64,000 nt of DNA from Sphingomonas sp. KRR8 (lineage in GTDB: Bacteria > Pseudomonadota > Alphaproteobacteria > Sphingomonadales > Sphingomonadaceae). Positions 27,374 to 44,185 of this stretch are shown here, piece after piece (within the stretch, counting starts at the first letter, position 1; every line of letters begins with the position of its first letter). The notes beneath the pieces are model-generated. The model was not told where the DNA came from. It ran no database searches and saw nothing but the letters and a program-made list of their open reading frames with translations. Location of the stretch: assembly GCF_023559245.1 (NCBI RefSeq), contig NZ_CP097462.1:1908501-1972500 (forward strand). Direction: 5' to 3'. The position numbers and the translations under genes were made by a program.

Positions 27374-27919
27374 TTACTTTGGCGAAAGCACCATCAGCAT
27401 CTGCCGGCCTTCCATGCGCGGATGAGCCTCGACCTTGGCGATCTCGCCAGTCTCGGCGGCAACCCGCTGCAGAACCGCCATGCCAAGCTGTCCGTGCGCC
27501 ATCTCGCGACCGCGGAAACGCATGGTGACCTTTACCTTGTCACCTTCGCCCAAGAACTCGACCACCTTCTTCATCTTGGTGTCGTAGTCGTGGTCGTCGA
27601 TGTTCGGACGCATCTTGATCTCCTTGATCTCCTGCGTCTTCTGCTTCTTGCGCTGCTCGTTGGCCTTCTTCTGCGCTTCGTATTTGAAGCGACCGATGTC
27701 GAGGAACTTGGCAACGGGCGGGTCAGCGTTGGGGCTGATCTCGACAAGGTCGAGGCCGACGCTCACCGCCTGCTCATAGGCTTCGCGCGTAAACATCACG
27801 CCCAAATTCTCGCCATTCTCATCGATCACCCGGACCTTGGGCGACTGGATGAATTCATTGTAGCGAGGGCCGGTCATCGTCGGCGGCGCCATGGAACGGC
27901 GCGGATAGGGCGGGGGTAT
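27374..27919 (-). CDS. infC: Translation initiation factor IF-3
   Basis: IF-3 with the typical N-domain ([25 protein letters not shown]), the basic linker [27 protein letters not shown] and the C-domain [26 protein letters not shown]-3 binds the 30S subunit and rejects non-AUG starts. The start matters here: the first ATG (27892) has no ribosome-binding sequence, but AGGAG lies exactly eight bases before an in-frame ATA at 27917-27919, adding nine codons. Enterobacterial infC uses AUU and is autoregulated because IF-3 discriminates against such starts, so AUA is credible. The nucleotide order thrS-infC, as in enterics, is kept. Confidence 0.93.
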   Translation of the reverse strand: MPPPYPRRSMAPPTMTGPRYNEFIQSPKVRVIDENGENLGVMFTREAYEQAVSVGLDLVEISPNADPPVAKFLDIGRFKYEAQKKANEQRKKQKTQEIKEIKMRPNIDDHDYDTKMKKVVEFLGEGDKVKVTMRFRGREMAHGQLGMAVLQRVAAETGEIAKVEAHPRMEGRQMLMVLSPK

Positions 27920-28026
27920 AGCGCAATCTCCTGAAATGGTTCTTGTCAGTGCTCGCGAGCTAAGCTTTCAGCCTCGCAATGAAAAGGGGTCCGCGCCCCG
28001 GAAAGCGCAGAATATCCACAGCCTGT

Positions 28027-28058
28027 GTCGGAGCGGCGTCAGTGCGAGCCGCCCCGAC
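28027..28058 (-). terminator. Hairpin just after thrS
   Basis: GTCGGAGCGGC and GCCGCCCCGAC form an 11-bp stem with one mismatch, six bases after the thrS stop and before infC. No U tract follows. It may reduce read-through into infC or protect the thrS transcript end. Confidence 0.45.
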
Positions 28059-28063
28059 CCTGC

Positions 28064-30073
28064 TTAGCCAAGATCAGGCGGCGTCGCCTCCGCCACGAAG
28101 GCCGCGATCGCTTCATCGAGGCCCATCACCTTCTGGTGCTCGTCGGAGCCCAGCCGGCGAATGGCGACGGTACCCTCCTCTGCCTCGCGCTTGCCAACCA
28201 CAAGGAGCAACGGAACCTTCTTCAGGCTGTGCTCGCGCACCTTGTAGTTGATCTTCTCGTTCCTGAGGTCCGCTTCCACCCTTAGTCCGGCCGCCTTGAG
28301 TTTCTCCGTGACCTCCCGGGCATAGCCGTCCGCATCGGAGACAATGGTCGCGACCACCGCCTGAGTCGGCGCGAGCCACAGCGGGAACTTGCCCGCGTAA
28401 TGCTCGATCAGGATGCCGATGAACCGCTCGTACGAGCCGAAGATCGCGCGGTGGAGCATCACGGGACGGTGGCGCTCGCCATCCTCGCCGACGTAGGATG
28501 CGTCCAGCCGCTCGGGCAGGACCCGGTCGGATTGGATGGTGCCAACCTGCCACGTCCGCCCGATCGCGTCGGTCAGGTGCCACTCCAGCTTGGGCGCGTA
28601 GAATGCGCCCTCGCCCGGTAGCTCCTCCCAGCCATATTCCTCGGTGGCCAAGCCCGCCGCGACCACCGCATCGCGCAGCTCGTTCTCTGCCTTGTCCCAG
28701 TCGGCATCGCTGCCGAAACGCTTGTCGGGGCGCAGCGCCAGCTTGATCGAATATTTGAAGCCGAAGTCACGATAGATGCGGTCGGCCAAGCGGCAGAAGG
28801 CCTGCACCTCCTGGACGATCTGGTCCTCGCGGCAGAAGATGTGAGCGTCGTCCTGCGTGAACTGGCGGACGCGCATCAGCCCATGTAGCGCGCCGTGCGG
28901 CTCGTTGCGGTGGCAGCAGCCGTTTTCGTACAGCCGCAATGGCAGGTCGCGGTACGACTTGATGCCCTGGCGGAAGATCAAGACGTGCGCCGGGCAGTTC
29001 ATCGGCTTTAGCGCCATCCACTGACCTTCGCCTGTGATGACCGGCCCCTCATCCTCGGTGTTCGGCACCTCGTCCGGGATGACGAACATGTTCTCGCGAT
29101 ACTTGCCCCAGTGGCCGCTCTGCTCCCACTGGCGGGCGTCCATGATCTGCGGCGTCTTCACTTCTTCATAGCCGGCCGAGTCGATCGCCCGGCGCATGTA
29201 CGCCTCGAGCTGGCGCCACACGACGAAGCCCTGCGGGTGCCAGAAGATCGACCCGTGCGCCTCTTCCTGCAGGTGGAACAGGTCCATCTCGCGGCCAAGC
29301 TTCCGGTGGTCGCGCTTGGCGGCTTCCTCGATACGGATAAGATGCTCGTTCAGCTGTTTCTTGTTGAGCCAGGCCGTCCCGTAGATGCGGCTCAGCATCG
29401 GGTTTTTGGGATCGCCGCGCCAGTAAGCGCCGGACACCCGCGTCAGCTTGAAGGCCTGCGGATCGAGCTTGCCGGTCGAGGCCAGGTGCGGCCCGCGGCA
29501 CAGGTCCATCCAGGCGTTATCGCCACGGCCGGAGCGATACATAGTGATCGGCTCGCCCTCGGGCAGCTCCATCACCCACTCCGCCTTGAAGCTTTCACCC
29601 GTGCGCCGGAAGAAGTCGCGCACATCCTCGCGCTGCCAGACCTCGCGGATCAGCGGCTCATCGCGAGCGATGACGTCGCGCATCGCCTGTTCGATCGCCG
29701 GCAGATCCTCTTCCGTGAACGGACCCCGGCCCGGCGCCGGGGCGAAATCGTAGTAGAAGCCGTCGTCGGTCGCCGGACCAAAGGTGATCTGCGTCCCCGG
29801 GAACAGGATCTGCACCGCCTCGGCCAGAACGTGCGCGTAATCGTGCCGGACCAGTTCCAGCGCGTCCTTCTCATCCCGCGAGGTGATCAGCGCGAGGTCG
29901 GTGTCGCCTTCGAACGGGCGCATGATGTCGCGCACCTCGCCGTTGACGCGTGCCGCCAGCGCCGCCTTGGCCAGCCCCGGCCCGATCGCCGCAGCTACGT
30001 CGGCCGGCGTCGAACCCTCGGGCATCTCCCGGACCGAACCGTCGGGGAGCGAAATCTTGAACATCTTGGACAT
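28064..30073 (-). CDS. thrS: Threonyl-tRNA synthetase
   Basis: Class II aminoacyl-tRNA synthetase of 669 residues charging tRNA-Thr. Domains: TGS ([17 protein letters not shown]), the editing domain with the HxxxH zinc-like pair in [16 protein letters not shown], class II core with motif 2 in [26 protein letters not shown], and C-terminal anticodon-binding domain ([23 protein letters not shown]). The catalytic zinc ligand Cys is in MNCPAH. Start could be either of two in-frame ATGs three codons apart. It is followed leftward by infC after a 144-base gap. Confidence 0.96.
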   Translation of the reverse strand: MSKMFKISLPDGSVREMPEGSTPADVAAAIGPGLAKAALAARVNGEVRDIMRPFEGDTDLALITSRDEKDALELVRHDYAHVLAEAVQILFPGTQITFGPATDDGFYYDFAPAPGRGPFTEEDLPAIEQAMRDVIARDEPLIREVWQREDVRDFFRRTGESFKAEWVMELPEGEPITMYRSGRGDNAWMDLCRGPHLASTGKLDPQAFKLTRVSGAYWRGDPKNPMLSRIYGTAWLNKKQLNEHLIRIEEAAKRDHRKLGREMDLFHLQEEAHGSIFWHPQGFVVWRQLEAYMRRAIDSAGYEEVKTPQIMDARQWEQSGHWGKYRENMFVIPDEVPNTEDEGPVITGEGQWMALKPMNCPAHVLIFRQGIKSYRDLPLRLYENGCCHRNEPHGALHGLMRVRQFTQDDAHIFCREDQIVQEVQAFCRLADRIYRDFGFKYSIKLALRPDKRFGSDADWDKAENELRDAVVAAGLATEEYGWEELPGEGAFYAPKLEWHLTDAIGRTWQVGTIQSDRVLPERLDASYVGEDGERHRPVMLHRAIFGSYERFIGILIEHYAGKFPLWLAPTQAVVATIVSDADGYAREVTEKLKAAGLRVEADLRNEKINYKVREHSLKKVPLLLVVGKREAEEGTVAIRRLGSDEHQKVMGLDEAIAAFVAEATPPDLG

Positions 30074-30132
30074 GGTGCCGCATGTAGCGAGTGCAGCGCA
30101 GCATGTGCACCCCCCAACCGTTCGCCTGGCGG

Positions 30133-30390
30133 TTAGCGGCCGAACTTCTGCTTTGGCAGCATCAGCGGTGCCGGGCAGCCACCGACGCGCCGGTCCACCG
30201 CGGCGAAAGCGCTGGCGTCCGGCAGCTGGTCCAGACGGCGCAGCCGCGGCTTTTCCGCCTTCTTGCGCGCAAGCGACATCGGCGTTTCGGGGCAGTTGCG
30301 AGCAAAGTGGTAGGGGTTGAAGCTGGCCGTACTTGCGTGTGCCGGGGCAGCGATCATCAGAATGGCGAGAAATGTCGTGAAAACGCGCAT
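30133..30390 (-). CDS. Small exported protein of unknown function
   Basis: Protein of 85 residues with a clear signal peptide ([20 protein letters not shown]) and a mature part of about 65 residues rich in Arg/Lys ([18 protein letters not shown]), containing two cysteines ([15 protein letters not shown]) that could form a disulfide. The start is well supported by GGAGGAGAGAGG upstream. It lies 43 bases after sufA on the same strand and could be the last gene of the suf transcript. I do not recognise the family. Confidence 0.65.
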   Translation of the reverse strand: MRVFTTFLAILMIAAPAHASTASFNPYHFARNCPETPMSLARKKAEKPRLRRLDQLPDASAFAAVDRRVGGCPAPLMLPKQKFGR

Positions 30391-30432
30391 GACCTCTCTC
30401 CTCCCGAGCAGACCGTCATAGCACGGCAGCTG

Positions 30433-30795
30433 TCACACCATGAAGCTCTCACCGCAGCCGCACATGCCTTTGGCGTTCGGATTCTCGAACACGAAACCGG
30501 CAGTGAAATCGTCCTCGCGCCAGTCCATGGTGGAGCCGATCAGGTAAAGAATCGAGCCACCGTCGACGTAGAAGGTGCCCCCGTGCGTGACGATCTTTTC
30601 GTCGAAGCTGTTCTCGGCCGTCACATAATCAACCGAATAGGCCAGCCCTGAGCAGCCGCGTTTGGGTGTCGAGAGCTTTACCCCAATCGCGCCCTCGGGG
30701 GCCTTGGCCATCAGGTCGGCGATCCGCTGCTCGGCACCCGGGGTCAGGGTGATTGCCGCCGGGCGGGAGCGACGCGTGCTCTGAACGTTCATCAC
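30433..30795 (-). CDS. sufA: A-type iron-sulfur carrier protein
   Basis: HesB/IscA/SufA-family protein of 120 residues that receives Fe-S clusters from the SufBCD scaffold and passes them to apo-proteins. The three conserved cysteines are present: one in PKRGCSGLAYSVDY and two in GMCGCGESF at the C-terminus. The N-terminal 15 residues are a basic extension. It is the last recognised suf gene, and its ATG overlaps the sufT stop (ATGA). The name sufA rests on operon position; sequence alone would also allow erpA. Confidence 0.9.
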   Translation of the reverse strand: MMNVQSTRRSRPAAITLTPGAEQRIADLMAKAPEGAIGVKLSTPKRGCSGLAYSVDYVTAENSFDEKIVTHGGTFYVDGGSILYLIGSTMDWREDDFTAGFVFENPNAKGMCGCGESFMV

Positions 30796-31262
30796 AACAT
30801 TCCCAGTTCAAGCCGGGCCTCATCGCTCATCTTGCTCGGGTCCCATGGCGGGTCCCAGACGAGCTTCACCTCGGCATAGCGGACGCCGGGCACCGACAGC
30901 ACGCGCAGTTCAACTTCGCCCGGCATCGACTCGGCAACCGGGCAATGCGGCGTGGTCAGCGTCATGGTGACCACCGCATCGCCATCCTCGCTGACAGCCA
31001 CGTCGTAGATTAGCCCCAGTTCATAGATGTCGACGGGAATCTCCGGATCGTAGATGGTCTTGAGCGCCTCAACGATGGCAGCCTGCAGGTCGCCGCCCGG
31101 CCCATGCACGGGTGCCTCCGGCGGCTTCTCGCTGAGGAAGCCCGCGAGGTAGTCGCGCTTGCGCTCCAAGGTCTCGGCCGGGCTCTCCGCCTCGACCCGA
31201 GCCTTGGGCGGATGGGCGACCTCCGTTACTTCCTCGATCTCGATCTTTCGTTCCTCGTTCAT
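30792..31262 (-). CDS. sufT: SUF system protein SufT (MIP18/DUF59 family)
   Basis: Protein of 156 residues. Residues about 60-156 form the DUF59/MIP18 domain: IVEALKTIYDPEIPVDIYELGLIYDV, the TTPHCPVAESMPGEV motif with the conserved Cys, and VKLVWDPPWDPSKMSDEARLELGML at the end. The N-terminal 55 residues are an acidic/charged extension. SufT-type proteins act in maturation of Fe-S proteins under high demand. Start is the ATG at 31262, overlapping the sufS stop; the longer open frame upstream overlaps sufS and is not used. Confidence 0.92.
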   Translation of the reverse strand: MNEERKIEIEEVTEVAHPPKARVEAESPAETLERKRDYLAGFLSEKPPEAPVHGPGGDLQAAIVEALKTIYDPEIPVDIYELGLIYDVAVSEDGDAVVTMTLTTPHCPVAESMPGEVELRVLSVPGVRYAEVKLVWDPPWDPSKMSDEARLELGML

Positions 31263-32449
31263 CCGAAGATCCGTTTCACTTTCTTGAGGCCCTCGATCAG
31301 CGCATCGATGTCGCTGCTGTCCGAATGGGCGGCAAAGCTGGCTCGGGCGGTGGCGGGCACTCCGAGCCAATCCATCAGTGGCTGGGCACAATGATGCCCG
31401 GCGCGGATCGCCACGCCCGCATCGTCCAAAATGGTGCCAACGTCGTGCGGATGCACCCCCTCGACGTTGAAACTGACAATGCCGGCGCTTTCCTCTGGTC
31501 CGTAGAGCGCCACGAAGCCGAGTTCGCGCAGCCGCGCGCGAGTCTCCGCTACCAGCGCCACCTCATGGGCATGCAGGTGTTCAACGCCAATCCCCTCAAC
31601 CCAGTCGATGGCCGCAGCAAGTCCTATTCCGCCGACTATATGCGGCGTGCCTGCTTCGAACCGCTGCGGAGGCGGCATGAAAGTCGTGCGCTCGAAGGTC
31701 ACCCTATCGATCATCGCCCCACCGCCCTGGTAGGGCGGCATGACCTCCAGCAGCGCCTTGCGGACCCAAAGCACGCCGATGCCGGTCGGCCCGTACAGCT
31801 TGTGGCCGGAGTAAGCGTAGAAGTCCGCCCCAAGCGCGGCGACGTCGACCGGCAGCCGCGGGGCGGCCTGGCAGCCGTCGAGCAACAGCAGCGCACCCGT
31901 GGCATGCGCAATGTCCGCCGCCCGCCGCGCATCGACAATCGAGCCAAGCACGTTCGAGACATGCGCGAAGCTGACGACCCGATGCTGGTCCGATATCAGT
32001 CGCTCGGCCGCATCCAAATCGATCTGCCCGTTCGCGGTCAGCGGGACCACGTCGATCTGATAACCGGCGAGTTGCCAAGGCACGATGTTGCTGTGATGCT
32101 CCAGCGCGGACACCAGCACCCGGTTGCGGCCTCCCTTCGGCAGCACCGATGCGACCAGGTTGATCGCCTCGGTCGCTCCGCGGGTGAACACCACTTCCTC
32201 CGCGCGGCCGCCGATCAGCTCCGCCGCCCGCGCCCGAGCCGCCTCATAGGCCAGCGTCATGTCGGCCGAACGCTGGTACACGCCGCGATGCACTGACGCG
32301 TAGTCCTTCGCATAGGCACGCGTGATGGCGTCGATCACCGCCTGGGGCTTCTGCGCAGAAACCGCGCTGTCGAGATAATGCCAGCCAGCGATCGCCGGGA
32401 ACTGGTCGCGGACGTTGAGCTCCGCGCGGACGGGCGCCTGGATGTTCAT
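31259..32449 (-). CDS. sufS: Cysteine desulfurase (SufS-type, group II)
   Basis: PLP-dependent enzyme of 396 residues that takes sulfur from cysteine for Fe-S cluster assembly. The PLP lysine is in YAYSGHKLYGPTGIGVLW, and the active-site cysteine loop is RAGHHCAQPLM, the short type of SufS. The start of the fold (FPAIAGWHYLDSAVSAQKPQAV) is typical. SufE, the usual partner, is not encoded in this window. The ATG at 32449 overlaps the sufD stop and its own stop overlaps sufT's start. Confidence 0.95.
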   Translation of the reverse strand: MNIQAPVRAELNVRDQFPAIAGWHYLDSAVSAQKPQAVIDAITRAYAKDYASVHRGVYQRSADMTLAYEAARARAAELIGGRAEEVVFTRGATEAINLVASVLPKGGRNRVLVSALEHHSNIVPWQLAGYQIDVVPLTANGQIDLDAAERLISDQHRVVSFAHVSNVLGSIVDARRAADIAHATGALLLLDGCQAAPRLPVDVAALGADFYAYSGHKLYGPTGIGVLWVRKALLEVMPPYQGGGAMIDRVTFERTTFMPPPQRFEAGTPHIVGGIGLAAAIDWVEGIGVEHLHAHEVALVAETRARLRELGFVALYGPEESAGIVSFNVEGVHPHDVGTILDDAGVAIRAGHHCAQPLMDWLGVPATARASFAAHSDSSDIDALIEGLKKVKRIFG

Positions 32450-33195
32450 GCCGCTACCCGTCTGAGCAGCGCGCGCGTCGCTTCGACCAGCTCTTCGCGC
32501 CGGTCCTCCGGCGCCTCGTCCCACAGCTGCAAGACGAAGCCTTCGAGCAGCAACGCCTTGGCATCGGCCGGCGGCAGGCCGCGCGACAAGGCATAGAACA
32601 GCTGGTTCGCATCGAGCTCGCCCACGCTGGCACCGTGAGCGCACTTCACGTCGTCGGCATAGATTTCCAGCTCCGGCTTGCAGTTCGCCGTCGCCCCCCG
32701 GTCGAGCAGCATGGCCTTCACCGACTGCTCGCCGTCTACCTTCTGCGCATGCCGAGCGACCGCCACCTTGCCGAGATAGCTGCCGGTCGCCTTGTCGCCG
32801 AGCACGCTGCGCACCGTCTGACGGGAGGTGCCGTTTGGCTCTTCGTGCCGCACGACGGTCACAATCTCCTGCGTCGCCGAACCGCCCGCGATGTTGGCCG
32901 CGTGCAGTCCGAAATGGCCGCCATCGCGCACCGTCACATCCACTTCGACCCGGCCATATTCCGTCGCGCCGTTCAGCGCGAACAGGTCCAGACTGGCCCC
33001 CAGTTCGATCACGACCCGTGCTCGATGCACCTCGACCGGCTCGCGACCGACCAGCAGCACGTGGCTGTGCCGCTCGCCCGCCGGCACCACGATCTCACGC
33101 GCGTCGGCGAGGTCGCCCCAGACCCGCTTCAGCGCATCGAGGTCGGCGTAGCGGTACGCCTCGTCCTTGCGGGTGGGGAGCTCAAGAAGGCTCAT
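32446..33195 (-). CDS. sufD: Fe-S cluster scaffold subunit SufD
   Basis: SufD of 249 residues, shorter than the roughly 420 of E. coli but usual for alphaproteobacteria, which lack much of the N-terminal helical region. The beta-helix core is in IELGASLDLFALNGATEYGRVEVDVTV, and the C-terminal SufB/D signature is YADDVKCAHGASVGELDANQLFYALSRGL. SufD works with SufB and SufC as the scaffold on which clusters are built. Both ends overlap neighbouring genes by four bases. A far longer open frame upstream is the sufC gene read in another frame. Confidence 0.94.
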   Translation of the reverse strand: MSLLELPTRKDEAYRYADLDALKRVWGDLADAREIVVPAGERHSHVLLVGREPVEVHRARVVIELGASLDLFALNGATEYGRVEVDVTVRDGGHFGLHAANIAGGSATQEIVTVVRHEEPNGTSRQTVRSVLGDKATGSYLGKVAVARHAQKVDGEQSVKAMLLDRGATANCKPELEIYADDVKCAHGASVGELDANQLFYALSRGLPPADAKALLLEGFVLQLWDEAPEDRREELVEATRALLRRVAA

Positions 33196-33932
33196 GCGAC
33201 TTCCGCATACCCCTCGCGCTCGAGTTCGTGGGCCAGCTCCGGCCCTCCGGAGCGAACGATCTGCCCGGCGCTCAGCACGTGGACCTTGTCTGGCTGCACA
33301 ACGTCGAGCAGCCGTTGGTAGTGGGTGATGAGCAGCACGCCGCGATCGGGCGCGCGCATGATGCGGTTGATGCCCGCGCCAACGATTCGAAGCGCGTCGA
33401 TGTCGAGGCCGCTGTCCGTCTCGTCCAGCACGGCGAACTTCGGCCGCATAATGCCCATCTGCACCATCTCCGCCCGCTTCTTCTCGCCGCCCGAGAAGCC
33501 GACGTTGACCGGTCGCTTGAGCATGTCGACGTTCATGCCGAGCTCGCCCGCTTCGGCGCGCGCAAGCCGGATGAACTCGGCGCCCGATAGCTCTGCTTCG
33601 CCCCGCGCGCGCCGCTGAGCGTTCAGGCCCTCCCGAATGAATTGCATCGAGGAAACGCCGGGAATCTCGACAGGATATTGAAAGCCGAGGAACAACCCGG
33701 CCGCCGCCCGCTCGTGCGGCTCCATGCCAAGCAGGTCCTCGCCCAGGAAGGTGACGGACCCGCCCGTCACTTCGTAGCCGGGCCGCCCGCCGAGCACATA
33801 AGCCAGCGTCGACTTGCCCGCTCCGTTCGGCCCCATGATCGCATGCACCTCGCCCGCCGGCACGGAGAGGCTGAGGCCGTTCAGGATCGGCTTGTCCGCG
33901 ACGGTCGCGTGGAGGTCGGTGATGTCGAGCAT
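33192..33932 (-). CDS. sufC: Fe-S cluster assembly ATPase SufC
   Basis: ABC-type ATPase of 246 residues driving conformational change in SufBCD. Walker A is GPNGAGKSTLAYVLGG, the signature is VGFSGGEKKRAEMVQMG, and Walker B is FAVLDETDSGLDIDAL with the SufC-typical DETDSGLD. The H-loop is LLITHYQRLLD. The ATG at 33932 (MLDITDLH) is preferred; a longer frame would overlap the upstream exported-protein gene. It starts two bases after that gene's stop. Confidence 0.96.
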   Translation of the reverse strand: MLDITDLHATVADKPILNGLSLSVPAGEVHAIMGPNGAGKSTLAYVLGGRPGYEVTGGSVTFLGEDLLGMEPHERAAAGLFLGFQYPVEIPGVSSMQFIREGLNAQRRARGEAELSGAEFIRLARAEAGELGMNVDMLKRPVNVGFSGGEKKRAEMVQMGIMRPKFAVLDETDSGLDIDALRIVGAGINRIMRAPDRGVLLITHYQRLLDVVQPDKVHVLSAGQIVRSGGPELAHELEREGYAEVA

Positions 33933-33934
33933 GG

Positions 33935-34320
33935 TCACTTGCGGCGGTCTTCTTCGATGAGACAATGGGAGAGGTAGGAGCGACGCAGGGCGTCAACGGT
34001 ATCCTGCCGCATGCTCTCAAGCAGGCGCTTGTCGTTGAGCGCGCGCTGACGATCCTCGATTGCGGCGTCGGCGAGATCGAGCTTCTTCTTGTCGGGTGCG
34101 CTCGCGACACTCGCCTCGCGCAGCAGGCGCCGCTGCTCGGCCAGCGCGAGCCGGTCGGCAACAATGCTTTCCTGCTCCCGATAGGCGTCGATCATGAACT
34201 GGCTTCGACGCGCAGGCTCTGCCGTGAACACCGGGTTGATCGTGGCACGGTCGCACCGCCCGACACTCGCCCCAAGACCGTCCAGCTCGGCTGACGTCGC
34301 AGCTGCATAGAGCAGAAACA

Positions 34321-34324
<4 letters not shown>
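33935..34324 (-). CDS. Unknown exported protein inside the suf operon
   Basis: Protein of 129 residues lying between sufB and sufC. Its start overlaps the sufB stop (ATGA) and its stop is two bases before sufC, so it must be translated with the operon. It begins with a short hydrophobic stretch ([16 protein letters not shown]) that looks like a weak signal peptide, then a helical, charged body ([22 protein letters not shown]...[35 protein letters not shown]). Two cysteines occur (GRCDRA and SHCLIE), but no Fe-S ligand motif. It is not a known Suf protein by reading; function unknown. Confidence 0.75.
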
Positions 34325-35798
<1,474 letters not shown>

Positions 35799-35802
<4 letters not shown>

Positions 35803-36224
35803 GCGGGTTCCAGGTGACGCTGGCGCGCCAGTTGTTCGAGGGTCACCGCTGCAAGCGCACCGCGCACGGCGGTGCTGACGATGTTCATGTGCGGCTTGAC
35901 CCGGCAGTGCGCATCGAGCGCGCAGTCGCTGGCATCGTCGGAGCCGCTGCACTGGGTCATGGCGATTGGCCCTTCGACCGCCTCGATGATGTCGGCAAGG
36001 CTGATCGCCGCGGGTGGCCGCGAGAGCGTGAACCCGCCGCCGGCGCCACGAACACTCTCCAACAGCCCCGCCAGCCCGAGTTTGCCCATCAGCTTCTGCG
36101 CTGTCGGTAGCGGCACGCCCGTCGCCGCCGCCAGCGCGGACGCACTCAGCCGTTCACCCGTGGGAGCACGAGCGGCGGCGGTCATGATCACGACCGCATA
36201 ATCGGCGAGATGAGTCAGGCGCAT
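35799..36224 (-). CDS. Rrf2-family Fe-S assembly regulator (SufR/IscR-like)
   Basis: First gene of the suf operon, 141 residues. The winged helix includes [17 protein letters not shown] and [43 protein letters not shown]. Three cysteines that can hold a [2Fe-2S] cluster are spaced C-x8-C-x5-C ([20 protein letters not shown]), wider in the first gap than the CX5C of IscR. The usual model is that the cluster-bound regulator represses the operon and apo-protein relieves it. A promoter-like sequence lies 24-52 bases upstream of its start. Confidence 0.9.
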
Positions 36225-36247
36225 AGCAAAGTGGAGCTTTCTGGTCC

Positions 36248-36276
36248 GATTTAGGCGGGAACGCCCCGACTTACAA
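36248..36276 (-). promoter_or_regulatory. Predicted sigma-70-type promoter of the suf operon
   Basis: On the reverse strand TTGTAA and TAAATC are separated by 17 bases, with the second box 23 bases before the rrf2 start codon. The spacer contains CGGG-GCGTT-CCCG, a small inverted repeat that might be an operator. Position and spacing fit; the assignment is inferred. Confidence 0.4.
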
Positions 36277-36518
36277 CCGGGCTCTTGCAGGCTTGGCGCG
36301 TCCGTTCCTCAGGACAGGATGTAAGTATCTGTGGAGCTATTGATCCGAAGATCTCGGGGCTGCCTAGCCGACCTTGTTCAAACGGGCATGAAGTCAGCGA
36401 TATTTGCGCATCGCGCCGTGATTGAGATTGTCGGCGTGGGGTTGAAAGCAAATGCCTAGTGAGGTTCGTCACGGATCAAACCGCGCGCAATCTGATATAT
36501 CCGGCGTCGCTGCCGCTA

Positions 36519-38558
36519 CTATGCTGCGGCTGACACCTTCGTCGCGCTGTTCAGCGCAGTCGCGAGCTCGAGCGGGGTGAAAGGCTTGCTGAGTATGGCA
36601 ATGTCTGCCGGCCGTGCCTGGATTTCATCGGCGTCGGCATAGCCGGTGATGAGCAATGCAGGAAGATCGGGCCGGAATGCACGTGCCTTGGCGACCACAT
36701 CGGTGCCGCTGAGATGCGGCATGGCATAGTCGCTGAGCAGCAGATCGAAGTTGCTGTCGTCCTGCCGGAGCAGGTCGAGCCCTTCCGCCCCGGTCGCTGC
36801 CTCAACGACCTGATGCCCCATTTCACGCAACAGCTCCGCGGTGGTGGCACGAACTTCGGGATGATCGTCGACCAGCAAGACGGTCAGCGCCGGTCCATTG
36901 AGCAGACTGACCGGGGGCACTGCCGGCTCGTCGGGCGACTGCTCCGCAGACTGCGGCAACCAGATTTCGGCCCGTGTGCCCTGGCCCGCTTCACTCATGA
37001 TTCGAAAGGCGCCCCCGGACTGCCGGGCAAAGCCGTAGACCATGCTGAGGCCGAGGCCCGTTCCCTTGCCGACCGGTTTGGTAGTGAAGAATGGCTCCAG
37101 CACTTTGTCGACCAGCTCGGCGGGAATGCCCGTGCCCTCGTCGGCCACCTGCAGCCACACGTAATTGCCGGCCGGAATGTCGAGCGAATTGTCCGCCGGA
37201 ACCTCGCACGCGTCGGCCGCAATGGTGATCGTTCCGCCGTTCGGCATCGCATCGCGCGCGTTGATGATGAGGTTCATCAGCGCCAGTTCCAGCTGCGAGC
37301 GGTCGGCTAACGCGCACCAGCGCTTTTCGGGCAAGCGCCAGTCCAGCTCTACGAGACCGCCAAGCGTATGGCTCAGCAGATCATCGACGCCGCGATGCAG
37401 CGACGCCAGGTCCACCGGCGCGGGCTGAAGCTGCTGCTGACGGGCAAAGGCGAGCAGCCGCCGGACGAGTTCGGATCCCTGGTCCGCAGCGCGCCGGATC
37501 ATGCCCATGATCTTGCGATGATCGTCGGCCAGTTCCGCGCGGCGTTCGATCAGGCCGACCCCGCCCAGCACCGCGGCGAGCAGGTTGTTGAAATCGTGCG
37601 CGATGCCGCCAGTCAGCTTCCCGATGGCGTCCATCTTCTGCGCATGCACCAGCTGGCTTTCCAGCGCCCGCCGTTCCGACACGTCAGTCAGCGTTCCGGC
37701 ATATTCCAACGGCTGCCCGGCGGCGTCCTTCAGCAGCACGGCCTGATCGTGAAAATGCTTGTAGGTCCCGTCGGCACAGCGCCAGCGATACTCGACAGAG
37801 AGCTTGCCCGTGCGTGCCCGTTCCTCGATCGCGCGAAGCACCCGCTCCCGATCCTCATCGTGCAGGCGGGAGGCCCACAGCAACGGGTTCTCCAGCACTT
37901 CCGTGAACGGATATCCCGTCATCGCCGGAAAGTCGCCGCTGACAAACGTGGGGCAGCGCGGGTCGCAGGCCAGTGGCTCGAGATAGAGGATGATCGGCAG
38001 CGACTGAATGATCGCGGCCTGGCGCTGCTCCGCGCGCCTCAGTTCCTGCTCGGCGCGGAGCAGCTCGGCATTGGCGCGCAGGTTGGCGTCGAGCAGCGCC
38101 TGTTCGTGACGCGCCTTGCGCTCGATCTCCCGGGTCTTGGCGAACAGGTCGACGAACACCGAAACCTTGGATCGCAGCACCACCGGATCGACCGGTTTGA
38201 ACACATAGTCGACCGCGCCCATCGAGTAACCGCGGATCAGGTGCTCGGCTTCCTTGTTGACCGCCGACAGGAAGACAATCGGGATGCGCTTGGTCTGCTC
38301 GCGGCTGCGGATGATCCCGGCCGTCTCGTACCCGTCCATGCCGGGCATGTAGACGTCCAGCAGTATAACGGCGAAGTCGCCCTTCAGCAGGTGCCGCAGG
38401 GCTTCCTCGCCAGACCGCGCGATCACGACTTCGCCGATGTCCTCGAGCACCGTTTCGATGGCCAGCAGGTTGCGCTCATCATCGTCGACGACGAGCACCC
38501 GGACTCGCTCGCCGGCGTCCGGCGCGCCGGCTCCAGGCACTGGCATGGACAAGCTCAC
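36519..38558 (-). CDS. Hybrid histidine kinase (REC-PAS-HisKA-HATPase-REC)
   Basis: Cytoplasmic hybrid kinase of 679 residues with no membrane segment. Order: receiver with phosphoacceptor D68 ([16 protein letters not shown]), coiled coil (about 140-180), PAS domain (about 185-300), HisKA with H321 ([12 protein letters not shown]), HATPase ([34 protein letters not shown]), and a C-terminal receiver with D610 ([15 protein letters not shown]). The N-terminal receiver suggests it takes phosphate or a regulatory cue from another kinase. It begins two bases downstream of the poly-HAMP kinase's stop, so the two are co-translated and likely form one phosphorelay. Confidence 0.93.
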   Translation of the reverse strand: MSLSMPVPGAGAPDAGERVRVLVVDDDERNLLAIETVLEDIGEVVIARSGEEALRHLLKGDFAVILLDVYMPGMDGYETAGIIRSREQTKRIPIVFLSAVNKEAEHLIRGYSMGAVDYVFKPVDPVVLRSKVSVFVDLFAKTREIERKARHEQALLDANLRANAELLRAEQELRRAEQRQAAIIQSLPIILYLEPLACDPRCPTFVSGDFPAMTGYPFTEVLENPLLWASRLHDEDRERVLRAIEERARTGKLSVEYRWRCADGTYKHFHDQAVLLKDAAGQPLEYAGTLTDVSERRALESQLVHAQKMDAIGKLTGGIAHDFNNLLAAVLGGVGLIERRAELADDHRKIMGMIRRAADQGSELVRRLLAFARQQQLQPAPVDLASLHRGVDDLLSHTLGGLVELDWRLPEKRWCALADRSQLELALMNLIINARDAMPNGGTITIAADACEVPADNSLDIPAGNYVWLQVADEGTGIPAELVDKVLEPFFTTKPVGKGTGLGLSMVYGFARQSGGAFRIMSEAGQGTRAEIWLPQSAEQSPDEPAVPPVSLLNGPALTVLLVDDHPEVRATTAELLREMGHQVVEAATGAEGLDLLRQDDSNFDLLLSDYAMPHLSGTDVVAKARAFRPDLPALLITGYADADEIQARPADIAILSKPFTPLELATALNSATKVSAAA

Positions 38559-38560
38559 AA

Positions 38561-43933
<5,373 letters not shown>

Positions 43934-44120
43934 CTTGCTCTCCGCTTACTCTCCCCCGCCCGTTTGACACGGCCCCCCAGCCGCCGATTGACACGAAGTG
44001 CCGCGACTTTCCTTTACGCGTGATGAAAATCAAGCAGGAAGTCGCCTGATCGACGCTAGGCTTGTTTAAGCAGCTCCGCCACTGCTAGCGCGAGAATGAT
44101 CTTGCTTCTGCGTACTACGG

Positions 44121-44177
44121 TTCGCTTGCTGAGTTACTCTTCGCTTCGCATCCTACTGTTCGCTTCCTCATGACTGT
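44121..44177. repeat. Three 19-bp direct repeats upstream of a winged-helix gene
   Basis: TTCGCTT recurs at 44121, 44140 and 44159, each exactly 19 bases apart; the copies share further matches (CATCCTACTG, CATGACTGT, GAGTTACTC). A degenerate copy begins at 44102. They sit in the gap between the divergent poly-HAMP kinase and the small gene at 44186, ending just before its start, so they may be regulator-binding sites. Confidence 0.55.
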
Positions 44178-44185
44178 TGGCTTGC

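Noticed and set aside
36251..36472. A 73-codon leftward open frame between the Rrf2 and kinase genes
   Set aside because: No ribosome-binding sequence or recognisable motif, and it covers the suf promoter region.
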